64,000 nucleotides of DNA from Pseudodesulfovibrio senegalensis (GTDB lineage: Bacteria; Desulfobacterota; Desulfovibrionia; Desulfovibrionales; Desulfovibrionaceae), in NCBI RefSeq assembly GCF_008830225.1, contig NZ_WAIE01000002.1, positions 1 to 64,000 of the forward strand. Reading direction: 5' to 3'. Shown piece by piece: positions 51,060-59,803 of the stretch; position 1 is the stretch's first letter, and every line of letters begins with the position of its first letter. The notes below the pieces were generated by a model. That model worked only from the letters and a program-made list of their open reading frames with translations, had not been told where the DNA came from and made no database searches. Made by a program: the position numbers and the translations under genes.

Positions 51060-51986
51060 TCAGGTCTTTTGGAAAAACGCCAGCAGGCTTTTGAGGCGGC
51101 CCCGGATCAGTCGCAGCGGCTCGAAACGTATCGGGTCCAGTTCGGTGGGAATCGCGAAACCGTGCGCGTCGAAGTCCTGTGGTTTTTCCAGCGGAAAGTG
51201 GATCGCTGCCGGATCAGAGCCGGGCAGTTGCCGTTTTGTTGCCTCGGCCCACAGGGGAACGTCCATTGTCGCAAGGCCCAACAGCGAATATATGGCCGTG
51301 TCCAGTGCAACCGGCGATTCGGATGCGCCCAGAAGGCCGAGATCGAACGGCCTGCCGTGGATGGGCCCTTCCTCGTGCATGGGGCGCACGCCGTCCAGCA
51401 CGGTCAGCACTGGCGGCAATGCCAAGGGCAGGTCCATGACCATTTCCCGGAACAGGTTGCCTCTGTTGCCCAGAGTGTTGTGGGAGACAGCCTTGCGAAA
51501 ACCCGTGACGCAGCCGAACAGGTTCTTGACCGCACAGGTGACGCGCATCTGGCAATGCGCCTTGAGGCGCGGAATGTTTACGATGATATCCGCATCCAGC
51601 GCTGAAGAGGAAATGCCCATGGTGCAGCCGCAGGGCAGGGCGGTGGGGCGCGGGGTGCCGAGGCTGTGCACACGCAGGCCCAGTGGCTTGAGGGCCGTGT
51701 CCAGTCCGGCGGCGCGGGCCACGCGGGATGCCGGACCGAATGCCGGGGAGTCCGCCACGGTCACGTGTTCGCCGTTGTTCAGCAGATGGGTGCACACCGC
51801 GCGCACCACCAGCGGATGCGTGCATGAGAGCCCGGCATTTGCGGCGGATACCAGATTGGGCTTGACCAACACCCGGCGCCCGACAGCGGGTTCATACCCG
51901 GCCTCCTTCATGAGCAGGGCCACGGTGGCGGGCAGCAGGGTGGATTCGTATTCCAGCATCCGGGCAAGGGCGACTGTGGGCATCAT
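51060..51986 (-). CDS. DUF362 family protein
   Basis: The protein has 308 residues. The DUF362 pattern is visible: RRVLVKPNLVSAANAGL, HVTVADSPAFGPASRVARAAG, DIIVNIPRLKAHCQMRVTCA, VKNLFGCVTGFRKAVSH and LTVLDGVRPMHEEGPIHG. There are few Cys and no ferredoxin-type 4Fe-4S cluster, unlike many fused members. The biochemical role of the family is not settled. It is 59 bp downstream of the hypF start on the same strand reading order (hypF follows DUF362), with modF-like diverging from it. The two adjacent ATG codons at 51986 and 51983 are both possible starts. Confidence 0.85.
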   Translation of the reverse strand: MMPTVALARMLEYESTLLPATVALLMKEAGYEPAVGRRVLVKPNLVSAANAGLSCTHPLVVRAVCTHLLNNGEHVTVADSPAFGPASRVARAAGLDTALKPLGLRVHSLGTPRPTALPCGCTMGISSSALDADIIVNIPRLKAHCQMRVTCAVKNLFGCVTGFRKAVSHNTLGNRGNLFREMVMDLPLALPPVLTVLDGVRPMHEEGPIHGRPFDLGLLGASESPVALDTAIYSLLGLATMDVPLWAEATKRQLPGSDPAAIHFPLEKPQDFDAHGFAIPTELDPIRFEPLRLIRGRLKSLLAFFQKT

Positions 51987-52066
51987 CCATTGCTGTGTAC
52001 GTTTTTCCCCGTGCCCTGTGCAAGCCCATGCTTGCATAATTTCCTTTGAACGGAGATAGTCGGACC

Positions 52067-53557
52067 ATGGTTGACAGCATGATTTGTTTGAAAAATGCCT
52101 CTGTGACCCGCTCGGGCGAGCATCTGTTGCGCGCCATCGACTGGACGCTTGAACGCGGGGAGCACTGGGCCGTGTGCGGGGCCAACGGCTCGGGAAAAAC
52201 CACGTTTCTCCGGCTGCTTCGCGGTGAAATCGCACCGGATGCGGACGGCGAGCGCAGTTACGATTTTGGCGACGGCGTGCAGGAGACCGTGGTCGGCCTG
52301 CGCCACAGGATTGGCGTGGTTTCACCGGATTTGCAGGATTTTTACGTGCTGCACGGCGGCAGGGCCACGGGGCGCGAGATCGTGTTGGCCGGATTTTTCG
52401 ATACGCCGCTTTTGTACGAGACTCCTTCCGTGAAGCAGGAGGTGGCGGCCGAAGACGTTTTTCGCACCCTGAACATGCGGGGACTGGCGGCAATGACTGC
52501 CGAAAGCATGTCCACGGGCCAGTTGCGCAAGGTGCTCATCGCCCGTTCGCTGGCGCTCAAGCCGGACGTGCTCCTGCTGGACGAATGTCTGGAAGGGCTG
52601 GACTCGGGCGCACGCGAGTCGGTTCTTGCCCTGGTGGAAGAAGCCGCGAACATGACCACATTGGTGGTGGCCGCGCATCATGCCGCAGACGTGCCCGAGG
52701 CCGTGCGGCGTGTGCTGACGCTGGAGCGGGGCGAGATCGTACGCATGGGTGGCCGCGAGAACCTGTCCGGACTGGACATGGAGCCGGACACGGCCAATGC
52801 CTGCCTGATGCCGCCCGCGGCGAACGAAAAGCACGCCGAAGATGTGCCCTACCTGTTTCGGATTCGCAATGCGGACGTGGTCATGGAAGGCGTGCATGTG
52901 TTGCAGCATATCGACTGGGAGATGTTTCCCGGCGAGAATTGGGCGGTGCTGGGCGAAAACGGTGCGGGCAAGACCACGCTTTTGCGTCTTTTGCTCAGCG
53001 AGGTGGCCCCCTATGCCGAGCAGGGCAGCATCCAATGGTTCGGCGGTGCGCCCTTCGACACGGTGCGTCCGGGCATCGGGCTGGTTTCACAGGAATTTCA
53101 GGCCCGTTTCGCCCGCGAACTGGGTTGGGAAATCTCCGTGCTCGACACGGTGCTTTCCGGGTTTCGCGGCTGCATAGGCCGTTTGGAGGATCCCGAGCCG
53201 GGCGAGCTGGAAAAGGCGCGGGCCTGCCTGGCCATGGTCGGGCTGGAACACATGGAAGAGCGCACCCTGCGTTCCCTTTCCTATGGCCAGCAACGTCGGG
53301 TGTTCATTGCCCGGGCCGTGGGCTTCGGTCCGAGGCTGCTCATTCTGGATGAACCGCTTTCCGGCCTGGATGCGCACACGCGTTCCGAAATGCTGCCGCT
53401 TCTGGAAAAGCTGGCGGAATCCGGCACGCCCTTGGTGCTGGTCACGCACCATCGGGACCAGATGATACCGGCGTTGAATCGGGTACTGATCATGGACGGC
53501 GGACGCATCGTTTTTTCCGGCCCGCGAGAGCAATGGGAAAAGGAATTTCCCAAGTGA
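52067..53557 (+). CDS. ModF-like double ATPase of the ABC superfamily
   Basis: The protein has 496 residues made of two ABC ATPase domains. The first has Walker A GANGSGKTTFLRLL and signature STGQLRKVLIARSLALKPDV. The second (from about residue 265) has GENGAGKTTLLRLL and SYGQQRRVFIARAVGFGPRL. The variant signatures (STGQ and SYGQ in place of LSGGQ) and the lack of a membrane partner match ModF/PhrA-like soluble ABC proteins linked to molybdate metabolism. That link is weak by sequence alone. The start has GGAG 11 nt upstream, with another Met 4 codons on. Confidence 0.85.
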   Translation: MVDSMICLKNASVTRSGEHLLRAIDWTLERGEHWAVCGANGSGKTTFLRLLRGEIAPDADGERSYDFGDGVQETVVGLRHRIGVVSPDLQDFYVLHGGRATGREIVLAGFFDTPLLYETPSVKQEVAAEDVFRTLNMRGLAAMTAESMSTGQLRKVLIARSLALKPDVLLLDECLEGLDSGARESVLALVEEAANMTTLVVAAHHAADVPEAVRRVLTLERGEIVRMGGRENLSGLDMEPDTANACLMPPAANEKHAEDVPYLFRIRNADVVMEGVHVLQHIDWEMFPGENWAVLGENGAGKTTLLRLLLSEVAPYAEQGSIQWFGGAPFDTVRPGIGLVSQEFQARFARELGWEISVLDTVLSGFRGCIGRLEDPEPGELEKARACLAMVGLEHMEERTLRSLSYGQQRRVFIARAVGFGPRLLILDEPLSGLDAHTRSEMLPLLEKLAESGTPLVLVTHHRDQMIPALNRVLIMDGGRIVFSGPREQWEKEFPK

Positions 53558-53643
53558 CGCGGCTGGCCCTTATCGTCCTTGCCTTGAAGGGGGCGGGGCC
53601 GTATGCTTGAGGCAGCAACCCATTCTTTTTTGGAGGAGTGACC

Positions 53644-53874
53644 GTGCGGCATGAGGGAGAAGTGAGCTGGTTCAACGAGCGCAAGGGGTTCGGCTTCATC
53701 ACCGATGACGACGGGCTGGAGCTTTTCGTGCATTACACGGAAATAACCCGCAACGGGTTCCAGACCCTCAAGCCCGGCGAGCGCGTTTCTTTCGAGATCA
53801 CGGACGTGGAGCGCGGTCCCCGGGCCGTGGACGTGCGCATCCCCGGCGAAAAGACGCACGGCTCCTTTCTCTGA
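53644..53874 (+). CDS. cold-shock domain protein
   Basis: The protein has 76 residues, starting at a GTG at 53644 with GGAGG 7 nt upstream. The RNP1-like KGFGFI and RNP2-like LFVHYT motifs of the five-stranded nucleic-acid-binding barrel are present (GEVSWFNERKGFGFITDDDG). It lacks the usual VKWFN start, having VSWFN instead. A single-stranded nucleic acid chaperone is expected, with a role in cold or stress adaptation or in transcription antitermination. Confidence 0.93.
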   Translation: MRHEGEVSWFNERKGFGFITDDDGLELFVHYTEITRNGFQTLKPGERVSFEITDVERGPRAVDVRIPGEKTHGSFL

Positions 53875-53890
53875 TCCCTTACGCTCCCGG

Positions 53891-54217
53891 CTACAGGCCG
53901 TGTTCGCGCTGGTGTGCGTCCAGCACGTTGTCCGCAGGGATGGTTTTGGAATCGATCTTTCCGTCCCGGATGGTATAGCGGGTCACTTCCCATTCCACAT
54001 GGTCGATGTAGTCCAGCGCGCCCCACGCGCCCTGCGGCAGCAATTTGACCACCAGCTCCAGAAAATCGTCCACATCCAGAAATTTTCCTTCGTGGTCCAC
54101 GCGCAGCATCACGCCGTCATATTCCACTTGTTCAAAGGGAATGTGTTCCTTGAGTTGTTCAAAGATTTCCGGGGTGATACCGTGAAAATCGCCGTATACG
54201 CGAACGTCGTCTCTCAT
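53891..54217 (-). CDS. unknown 108-residue protein
   Basis: The protein is an acidic, soluble 108 residues, starting MRDDVRVYGDFHGITPEIFE. Regions such as FLDVDDFLELVVKLLPQGAWG and YTIRDGKIDSKTIPADNVLD look like a small alpha/beta domain. I do not recognise the family. The ribosome site is weak (GGAAAC). It lies 43 bp after the glycosyltransferase gene on the same strand and convergent with the cold-shock gene. Confidence 0.78.
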   Translation of the reverse strand: MRDDVRVYGDFHGITPEIFEQLKEHIPFEQVEYDGVMLRVDHEGKFLDVDDFLELVVKLLPQGAWGALDYIDHVEWEVTRYTIRDGKIDSKTIPADNVLDAHQREHGL

Positions 54218-54260
54218 TGTCTGTTTCCGGGTAGGGGTGATTCGTGGTTGCGCGGAGGCC

Positions 54261-55949
54261 TTACGCGGGCCTGCCGAACCTGTCCAGCAGCGTGTTTGTC
54301 TTGGTTTCCAGATCGGCCCACAGGGCGGCCATGTCCCACTGGATGAGCTTCTTGATGTCCACATCCGAATATTTGGTGTCCAGCTTGAGCTTGTTGCCCA
54401 TGACGTGCCCCACCTGCCGCGCGGTCTTTGCGCGCGCAAGGCTGGAATGCTGCACGTGGCGTACGGCCAGCGATCCGCAATACACGGAAGGCATGTCCGC
54501 AAGGCAGGAGCGCAGGTCGCGGTCTATGTCGTCGAACTGCGAGGGATTGAAGCGCACGTCGAACGGTCCGGCCTTGTTGATGGCGTCCATGCTGATCATA
54601 TGGCAGCAGCCGCTCACCGAGTGGCACAGGCGCGAATAGGTGTACAGGCCTGTGTCCAGCCCGCCCGAGCAGTTTTCAAAGGCGCGGATGCGGTCCGGCA
54701 GTTCGTTTGCCGGGCGCGGTTCGGGCATGTTGGGGAAAAGGTTGAAGTCCGCGGATTGCAGACCGTAGGGCGCGGTTGCAGCGGTAATGCGGCAGCCCAC
54801 GGCCCCGGGGTTGGTATGCATGCGGCTTGCCCCGAGCAGGCGCTTGAGCCAGTCCTTGGGCAGGACCACGTCGTCGTCCAGAAACGCGGCCCATGCGCAG
54901 GACCGGACCTCCGGCAGGGACAACAGCCAGTTGCGGGCCGGGGGCGCGCCCACGTTCACGGGCAGGGTCACCGGGGTGAAGCGGTCCGGGCCCAAGCGGT
55001 CCGCAAAGGAGCGCAGCACGGACGGAGTCTCGTCGGTGCTGCCGTTGTCCAGCACGAAAATCCGGGCGTGGCTCAGGTCGGACGCTTCCGCGCTCTCAAG
55101 CGTGCGGGCCAGCAGTTCGGCCTTGTTCCACGAATAGGCCAGCACGGCCACGTCGCGGGTCTGCTCGTCCGTGCCCATGGGCGCAGGGTTGAGCAATTCG
55201 AAAAGTTTCAGGGTCAGGTTCACGTGCCAGGGCATGGCCTGCCAGAGCAGGGCCAGCGTTGCCATACCCTGCGCCTGTTGTCCGGCGCGCAGTTGCAGGT
55301 CGCCCGTGCAGTATCTTTTCCACGCGCCCCAGATGGAATCGTCCACCGCGTCCATGGCCTGCAAAGCTTCTTCCGGTTCGGCAAGATGCATGGTCATTTC
55401 CGCGTGCAGGCGGGTGCGTAGCGGGTGCAGGGCCTCGGGCCACGGGGCCATGCGCAGGGCGGTTTCGCACAGGTCGCGGCGGCCGAACAACAGCAGGTCG
55501 TGCCAGCAGCGGGCCAGCCATGGCATGCCCACCACCGGGTGGGCCAGTGAAAGTTGCAGGAATTCCAATGCAAGTTCGGCGTCGCCCTGCGACATGATGG
55601 CTTCCCAGGTGGGAATCAGGTCCGCGTCTTCGCCCCGCAGGGCTGGAATGGCCTTTGCCAGCGCCATGGACAGGCCGAAGCAATGAGCCGTGAGAAACGT
55701 GTGGGAACCGTGGCGGTCCATCTGGCGTTGCAGCAGGTCGCGGTTCATGGGATCGAACGACCACGCCCAGTGCGCCAGCGCGTTGCAGGCCGGTGTGCAG
55801 CCCGGATGTCCGGCCTCCAGCATGGAAAGCCCCTGCATCATGCCCATCTGGTGCGTGGTGGCTTCCGACCCGAGCGCCCACGAGGGCAGATGCCGCCTGA
55901 GCGGGGCAAGAATGCCGGTTTCGGCCACGGGCAGGTTGGCAATGTTCAT
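54261..55949 (-). CDS. GT2-family glycosyltransferase with a helical N-terminal region
   Basis: The protein has 562 residues with GGAGG before the ATG at 55949. Residues 1 to about 265 are helical, Trp-, Leu- and Ala-rich and TPR-like in composition, with no catalytic motif. The GT-A domain begins at about 275: VAVLAYSWNKAELLARTLES, IFVLDNGSTDETPSVL, NVGAPPARNWLLSLP and the DxD-type FLDDDVVLPKDWLKRL. The start overlaps the lpxB stop by 4 bp (ATGA), so it is translationally coupled. A role in lipopolysaccharide or surface glycan assembly is likely. Confidence 0.87.
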   Translation of the reverse strand: MNIANLPVAETGILAPLRRHLPSWALGSEATTHQMGMMQGLSMLEAGHPGCTPACNALAHWAWSFDPMNRDLLQRQMDRHGSHTFLTAHCFGLSMALAKAIPALRGEDADLIPTWEAIMSQGDAELALEFLQLSLAHPVVGMPWLARCWHDLLLFGRRDLCETALRMAPWPEALHPLRTRLHAEMTMHLAEPEEALQAMDAVDDSIWGAWKRYCTGDLQLRAGQQAQGMATLALLWQAMPWHVNLTLKLFELLNPAPMGTDEQTRDVAVLAYSWNKAELLARTLESAEASDLSHARIFVLDNGSTDETPSVLRSFADRLGPDRFTPVTLPVNVGAPPARNWLLSLPEVRSCAWAAFLDDDVVLPKDWLKRLLGASRMHTNPGAVGCRITAATAPYGLQSADFNLFPNMPEPRPANELPDRIRAFENCSGGLDTGLYTYSRLCHSVSGCCHMISMDAINKAGPFDVRFNPSQFDDIDRDLRSCLADMPSVYCGSLAVRHVQHSSLARAKTARQVGHVMGNKLKLDTKYSDVDIKKLIQWDMAALWADLETKTNTLLDRFGRPA

Positions 55950-57079
55950 TTCGCCTCCGTTGCAAGGTCGTCGAGTATGATGCGTGCGGCCCTGTCCGGC
56001 GCGCCGGGTTGGCCCAGCATGGTGCGCAGCCGGGCCAGCTCGTTCTTGACGCCGTTGTATGCCTGCTGGTTTTCCAGCCACAGCGTGGCGGTTTGGGTCA
56101 GGCTCGGGGCCGAGGCCCGTTCCTGCAAATGTTCGGGATAGACTTCGTGGCCGAGGATCAGGTTGGGCAGGCTGGCGAACTCCACGTTGACCACCCATTG
56201 CGCCACCTTGTAGCTGATGGCCGAAAGTTTGTAGGCGATGAGGGCCGGGGTGCCGATGAGCGCGCATTCCAGCGCCACGGTGCCGGAGGCGGCCATGACG
56301 AACCGGCTGGAGCGGATGACATGATAGCGCTGGTCCGGCTCGGCGATGTGCACCGGCAGGTCGTCGGGCCAGAACTCCAGCAGGCGGCTTTTATCCATGC
56401 CCGGCGCGCGGATGATGGTGAATTTCAGGTCCGGGCGGTCTTGCAGCAGGTTGCGGGCTGTCTGGGCGAATTCCGGCAACAGGGTAGCCACTTCCTTGCC
56501 CCGGCTGCCCGGCAGCAGGCCCACATGCGCGTCGTCCACGTCCAGGTTGTCCAGCTCGTCCAGCGGAATCTGGTCCACCAACGGATTGCCCACATAATCC
56601 ACGTCCATGCCGAACGTGGCGTAAAATTCCTTTTCAAACGGCAGGATGCACATGACCCGGCGCACGTTGTCGCGCAGGAATTTCGCCCGGCCCGAGCGCC
56701 ATGCCCATATTTGCGGGCTGATGTAATAGTAGACCGGGATGCCCAGCTTGCGCGCAATGCGGATGACGCGGAAATGAAAATCCGGGCAGTCGATGAGCAC
56801 GATGGCCCGGGGCCGGATCTGCTCGAAGGTCTCGCGCACCTGCCGCAGCAGCCGCAGTATGCGCGGCAGCCCGCCGATGACTTCTGTCAGCCCCACCAGC
56901 GAGATGAGCTGCATGGGGTAGCGGATGTCCACGCCCGCCTTTTCCATGGCCGGGCCGCCCATGCCCGCGAGCCGCGTGTCGGGGTCCTGCTTCAGGAGCG
57001 CCTTTGCCAGCAGTGCGCCGTGCATGTCGCCCGAGGCTTCTCCCGCGCCGATCCAGATGGGGCCGCTTGTGTTGTTCAT
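55946..57079 (-). CDS. lpxB: lipid-A-disaccharide synthase
   Basis: The protein has 377 residues, starting MNNTSGPIWIGAGEASGDMH, the family's usual N-terminal GEASGD. It joins UDP-diacylglucosamine and lipid X to make the lipid A disaccharide. Other features: GMGGPAMEKAGVDIRYP, YYYISPQIWAWRSGRAK, LLPGSRGKEVATLLP and ASGTVALECALIGTPAL. It lies upstream of the GT2 gene with which it overlaps by 4 bp, and is divergent from the Gfo/Idh gene. Confidence 0.96.
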   Translation of the reverse strand: MNNTSGPIWIGAGEASGDMHGALLAKALLKQDPDTRLAGMGGPAMEKAGVDIRYPMQLISLVGLTEVIGGLPRILRLLRQVRETFEQIRPRAIVLIDCPDFHFRVIRIARKLGIPVYYYISPQIWAWRSGRAKFLRDNVRRVMCILPFEKEFYATFGMDVDYVGNPLVDQIPLDELDNLDVDDAHVGLLPGSRGKEVATLLPEFAQTARNLLQDRPDLKFTIIRAPGMDKSRLLEFWPDDLPVHIAEPDQRYHVIRSSRFVMAASGTVALECALIGTPALIAYKLSAISYKVAQWVVNVEFASLPNLILGHEVYPEHLQERASAPSLTQTATLWLENQQAYNGVKNELARLRTMLGQPGAPDRAARIILDDLATEAK

Positions 57080-57236
57080 GGACCCGGTAGTATCCCGAAC
57101 CCGTGGCAATCGCAAGACGAGGTCCCTGTTTTTTGTGCGGGCGGCATGTACATTTTGGCGCGGGCCTTGCCTTTCGCCGCGCATGACGGTACGAATCAGA
57201 CCTCCATACAAACCCTCGGAAAGCGAGTGTATCATC

Positions 57237-58157
57237 ATGATGAAAGTAGCGGTTATCGGCCTCGGATGGATGGGCCGCATACATCTTCGGAATTATACGG
57301 AAATGGCGGATGTGGAAGTTGTCGGCGTAATGGACGTGGACAAGGAAGCCCGCGCGCAGGCCCAGGAGCAGTTCGGCGTGGCAACCTTTGCGGATCTGGA
57401 CGAGCTTTTGAAGCTGGACATCGACGCGGTCAGCGTGTGCGTACCCACCAGCCTGCACCACTCCGTGGGCCTGACGATCATCGACAAGGGCATCGACCTG
57501 CTTATTGAAAAGCCGTTGGCCGTGGACGTACAGCAGGGCCGTGATCTGGTGGAAGCCGCCAAGGCCAAAAGCGTGTCCCTCATGGTCGGCCACATCGAGC
57601 GCTACAACCCGGCCGTGCAGCGGGTCAAGGAACTGGTGGGCGAGGACATGATCTCCATCACCATCGAGCGCGTGGGACCGTATCCGCCGCGTATTCAGGA
57701 CGTGGGCGTGATCAAGGACCTCGGTGCGCACGATCTGGACATGATCCGCAACATCACCGGATCGGAATTCAAGAGCCTGTATGCAGTCAAGTCCAGCACG
57801 CTGGGCAAGCACGAGGATACCGCGCTCATCACCGCGGAAATGGAAAACGGCGTTCTGGCCAACATTTCCACCAACTGGGTCACCCCGTACAAGGCCCGCA
57901 AGGTTTCCGTGGCCTGCGAATCCAAGTACATTTCCGCCAACCTGATCACGCAGGAAGTCAAGGAATACAGCGCGTTTTCAACCTACGACGCCGCCTATTC
58001 CGTGCGCGAGTGGCCGCTCATGTTTCGCGAGCCGGTCAAGACCGAGCTCACGGATTTTCTTGGCGCACTGCGCGAGGGCAAGCCCATGCCCGTTTCCGGC
58101 GAGGACGGCTTGCGGGTGCTGGAGGCGTTCGAGCGCATTTTCGAATGCGCCGACTAG
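57237..58157 (+). CDS. Gfo/Idh/MocA-family oxidoreductase
   Basis: The protein has 306 residues. The N-terminal NAD fold has MKVAVIGLGWMGRIHLRNY and the family's EKPLAVD motif (LIEKPLAVDVQQGRDLVEAA). The C-terminal half has KDLGAHDLDMIRNITG with the expected His. UDP-GlcNAc 3-dehydrogenases (GnnA) and other nucleotide-sugar dehydrogenases belong here, and the lpxB neighbour makes a lipid A sugar role plausible. The double ATG at 57237 and 57240 leaves the exact start open. A strong terminator follows. Confidence 0.87.
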   Translation: MMKVAVIGLGWMGRIHLRNYTEMADVEVVGVMDVDKEARAQAQEQFGVATFADLDELLKLDIDAVSVCVPTSLHHSVGLTIIDKGIDLLIEKPLAVDVQQGRDLVEAAKAKSVSLMVGHIERYNPAVQRVKELVGEDMISITIERVGPYPPRIQDVGVIKDLGAHDLDMIRNITGSEFKSLYAVKSSTLGKHEDTALITAEMENGVLANISTNWVTPYKARKVSVACESKYISANLITQEVKEYSAFSTYDAAYSVREWPLMFREPVKTELTDFLGALREGKPMPVSGEDGLRVLEAFERIFECAD

Positions 58158-58177
58158 AGCGTATTGATCGAGATTGA

Positions 58178-58217
58178 ACAAGCCCCGCGCCGATTCGGCA
58201 CGGGGCTTGTTTGTTTA
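58178..58217 (+). terminator. rho-independent terminator after the Gfo/Idh gene
   Basis: ACAAGCCCCG and CGGGGCTTGT pair, followed by a T-rich stretch (TTGTTT). It lies about 20 bp after the stop codon. Confidence 0.88.
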
Positions 58218-58228
58218 CCTGGGCAGTA

Positions 58229-58304
58229 GTGCAGGACTCTGCCCTGCACCCGCAAGGGACACGTCCCTTGACCCTTTTCTGTTTTGCATTCTTTGAATGC
58301 AAAA
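58229..58304. repeat. three adjacent hairpins
   Basis: Three perfect inverted repeats follow one another: GTGCAGG/CCTGCAC (58229-58249), AAGGGAC/GTCCCTT (58254-58269) and TTTTGCATTC/GAATGCAAAA (58282-58304). No gene is seen here. Tandem short hairpins in intergenic DNA usually mark a repeated element, but only one copy is in the window. Confidence 0.6.
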
Positions 58305-58375
58305 CGGGTGGTGCAAAAAAGAGGATGGTTTGTGTAATTTTTATATATTTATCAAGTTGTTAATTGCTTTCCAAT

Positions 58376-58471
58376 CTGCGCCCGCCCTGCGAAAGCAGGG
58401 TGGGCGCAGCCATAAAAAGTTTGGGAGATTCCAAAGAACCTTTTTCCCAAAAGGTTCTTTGGCCGCCGGAG
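58376..58471. repeat. paired-hairpin intergenic repeat, copy 2
   Basis: This is the same design as 48548-48643: a GC-rich hairpin (CTGCGCCCGCCCTGC.../...GCAGGGTGGGCGCAG, 58376-58409), then CATAAAAAGTTTGGGAGATT and the second hairpin CCAAAGAACC.../...GGTTCTTTGG, ending GCCGCCGGAGG. It lies between the Gfo/Idh terminator and the glyA terminator, about 9.8 kb from copy 1. Confidence 0.8.
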
Positions 58472-58484
58472 GCATTGTTTTCCA

Positions 58485-58522
58485 TAAAAAAAGTCCCGCA
58501 CGACCATGTGGCCGTGCGGGAC
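58485..58522 (-). terminator. rho-independent terminator after glyA
   Basis: On the minus strand GTCCCGCACGG pairs with CCGTGCGGGAC, followed by seven Ts. It lies 24 bp past the glyA stop codon and closes the fatty-acid/glyA operon. Confidence 0.93.
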
Positions 58523-58545
58523 AATATATCGAACGTATCCGGGCG

Positions 58546-59784
58546 CTACCAGGCGTAGAGCGGGAATTCGCGGGCGAAGTCTTCCACTTCCTTGCTGATT
58601 TCGTTCAGGATTTTGTCGTCTTTGTAGTTTTCGAGCGCGGCAACGATGGCCTCGCCCACAACGACCATGTCTTCCTCGATCATCCCGCGGGTGGTCAGTG
58701 CGGGCGTACCAAGGCGGATGCCGGAGGTCACGAACGGGGAGCGGGTCTCGAAGGGAACCGTGTTCTTGTTCACGGTGATGCCCGCCTTGTCCAGCGCGAT
58801 TTCAGCGTCCTTGCCGGTGATGTCCTTGTTGGTCAGGTCCATGAGCATGAGGTGGTTGTCCGTGCCGCCCGAAACCAGATTGTAGCCGGCTTCTGTCAGG
58901 GCGTTGGCCAGTACCTTGGCGTTTTTGACGACCTGCGCCTGATATTCCTTGAATCCGAGGCTCAGGGCTTCGCCGAAGGCCACGGCCTTGGCCGCGATGA
59001 CGTGCATGAGCGGGCCACCCTGGATGCCGGGGAATATCTGGGAGTTGAGCACTTTTTCCTGGTCCTCGGTGGAGAGGATCATGCCGCCGCGCGGACCGCG
59101 CAGGGTCTTGTGCGTGGTGGTGGTGGTGAAGTGCGCGTATTCGATGCAGCTGGGATGTTCCCCGGCCGCGATGAGTCCGGCGATGTGGGCCATGTCCACC
59201 ATGAGCTTGGCACCGACCTCGTCCGCGATTTCGCGGAAGCGTTTGAAGTCGATGACGCGCGGGTAGGCGCTGGCTCCGGCCACGATCATGGCAGGCTTGT
59301 GTTCCTTGGCGAGTTCCAGCACCTGATCATAGTCGATGGTCTGGGTTTCCTTGCTCACGCCGTAGCTGACCACATTGAAGAGCTTGCCCGAGAAGTTGAC
59401 CGGGGAGCCATGGGTCAGGTGTCCGCCGTGGGAGAGGTCCATGCCGAGGATGGTGTCGCCGGGCTTGCAGCAACCGAAGTACACGGCCATGTTGGCCTGC
59501 GATCCGGAGTGGGGCTGCACGTTGACGTATGTTGCGCCAAAGAGTTCCTTGGCGCGTTCACGGGCCAGATCTTCGGCAACGTCCACGAATTCGCAACCGC
59601 CGTAGTAGCGCTTGCCGGGATAGCCTTCCGCGTATTTGTGGGTCATCACGCTGCCCTGCGCCTGACGCACGGCAGTGGACACGAAGTTTTCGCTGGCGAT
59701 CAGCTCCAGCTTGCTCACCTGCCGGTCGACTTCCGCCATGATGGCAGAGGCGACTTCGGGATCCTGAATAAGCAGCTCTTCCAT
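58546..59784 (-). CDS. glyA: serine hydroxymethyltransferase
   Basis: The protein has 412 residues with AAGGA before the ATG. It converts serine and tetrahydrofolate to glycine and methylene-THF with PLP. The PLP Lys is in [16 protein letters not shown], and other signatures are [32 protein letters not shown] and [17 protein letters not shown]. It is the last gene of the plsX-fabH-fabG-acpP-fabF-glyA run, 19 bp after fabF. Confidence 0.98.
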   Translation of the reverse strand: MEELLIQDPEVASAIMAEVDRQVSKLELIASENFVSTAVRQAQGSVMTHKYAEGYPGKRYYGGCEFVDVAEDLARERAKELFGATYVNVQPHSGSQANMAVYFGCCKPGDTILGMDLSHGGHLTHGSPVNFSGKLFNVVSYGVSKETQTIDYDQVLELAKEHKPAMIVAGASAYPRVIDFKRFREIADEVGAKLMVDMAHIAGLIAAGEHPSCIEYAHFTTTTTHKTLRGPRGGMILSTEDQEKVLNSQIFPGIQGGPLMHVIAAKAVAFGEALSLGFKEYQAQVVKNAKVLANALTEAGYNLVSGGTDNHLMLMDLTNKDITGKDAEIALDKAGITVNKNTVPFETRSPFVTSGIRLGTPALTTRGMIEEDMVVVGEAIVAALENYKDDKILNEISKEVEDFAREFPLYAW

Positions 59785-59803
59785 GTTCGGTCCTTGTGGT
59801 TGG

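Noticed and set aside
48548-58471. Flanking repeats of a mobile element, from the two similar copies at 48.5 and 58.4 kb
   Set aside because: The 9.8 kb between them is ordinary chromosome (hypF, modF-like, lpxB and others) with no transposase or integrase, so dispersed intergenic repeats are the simpler reading.
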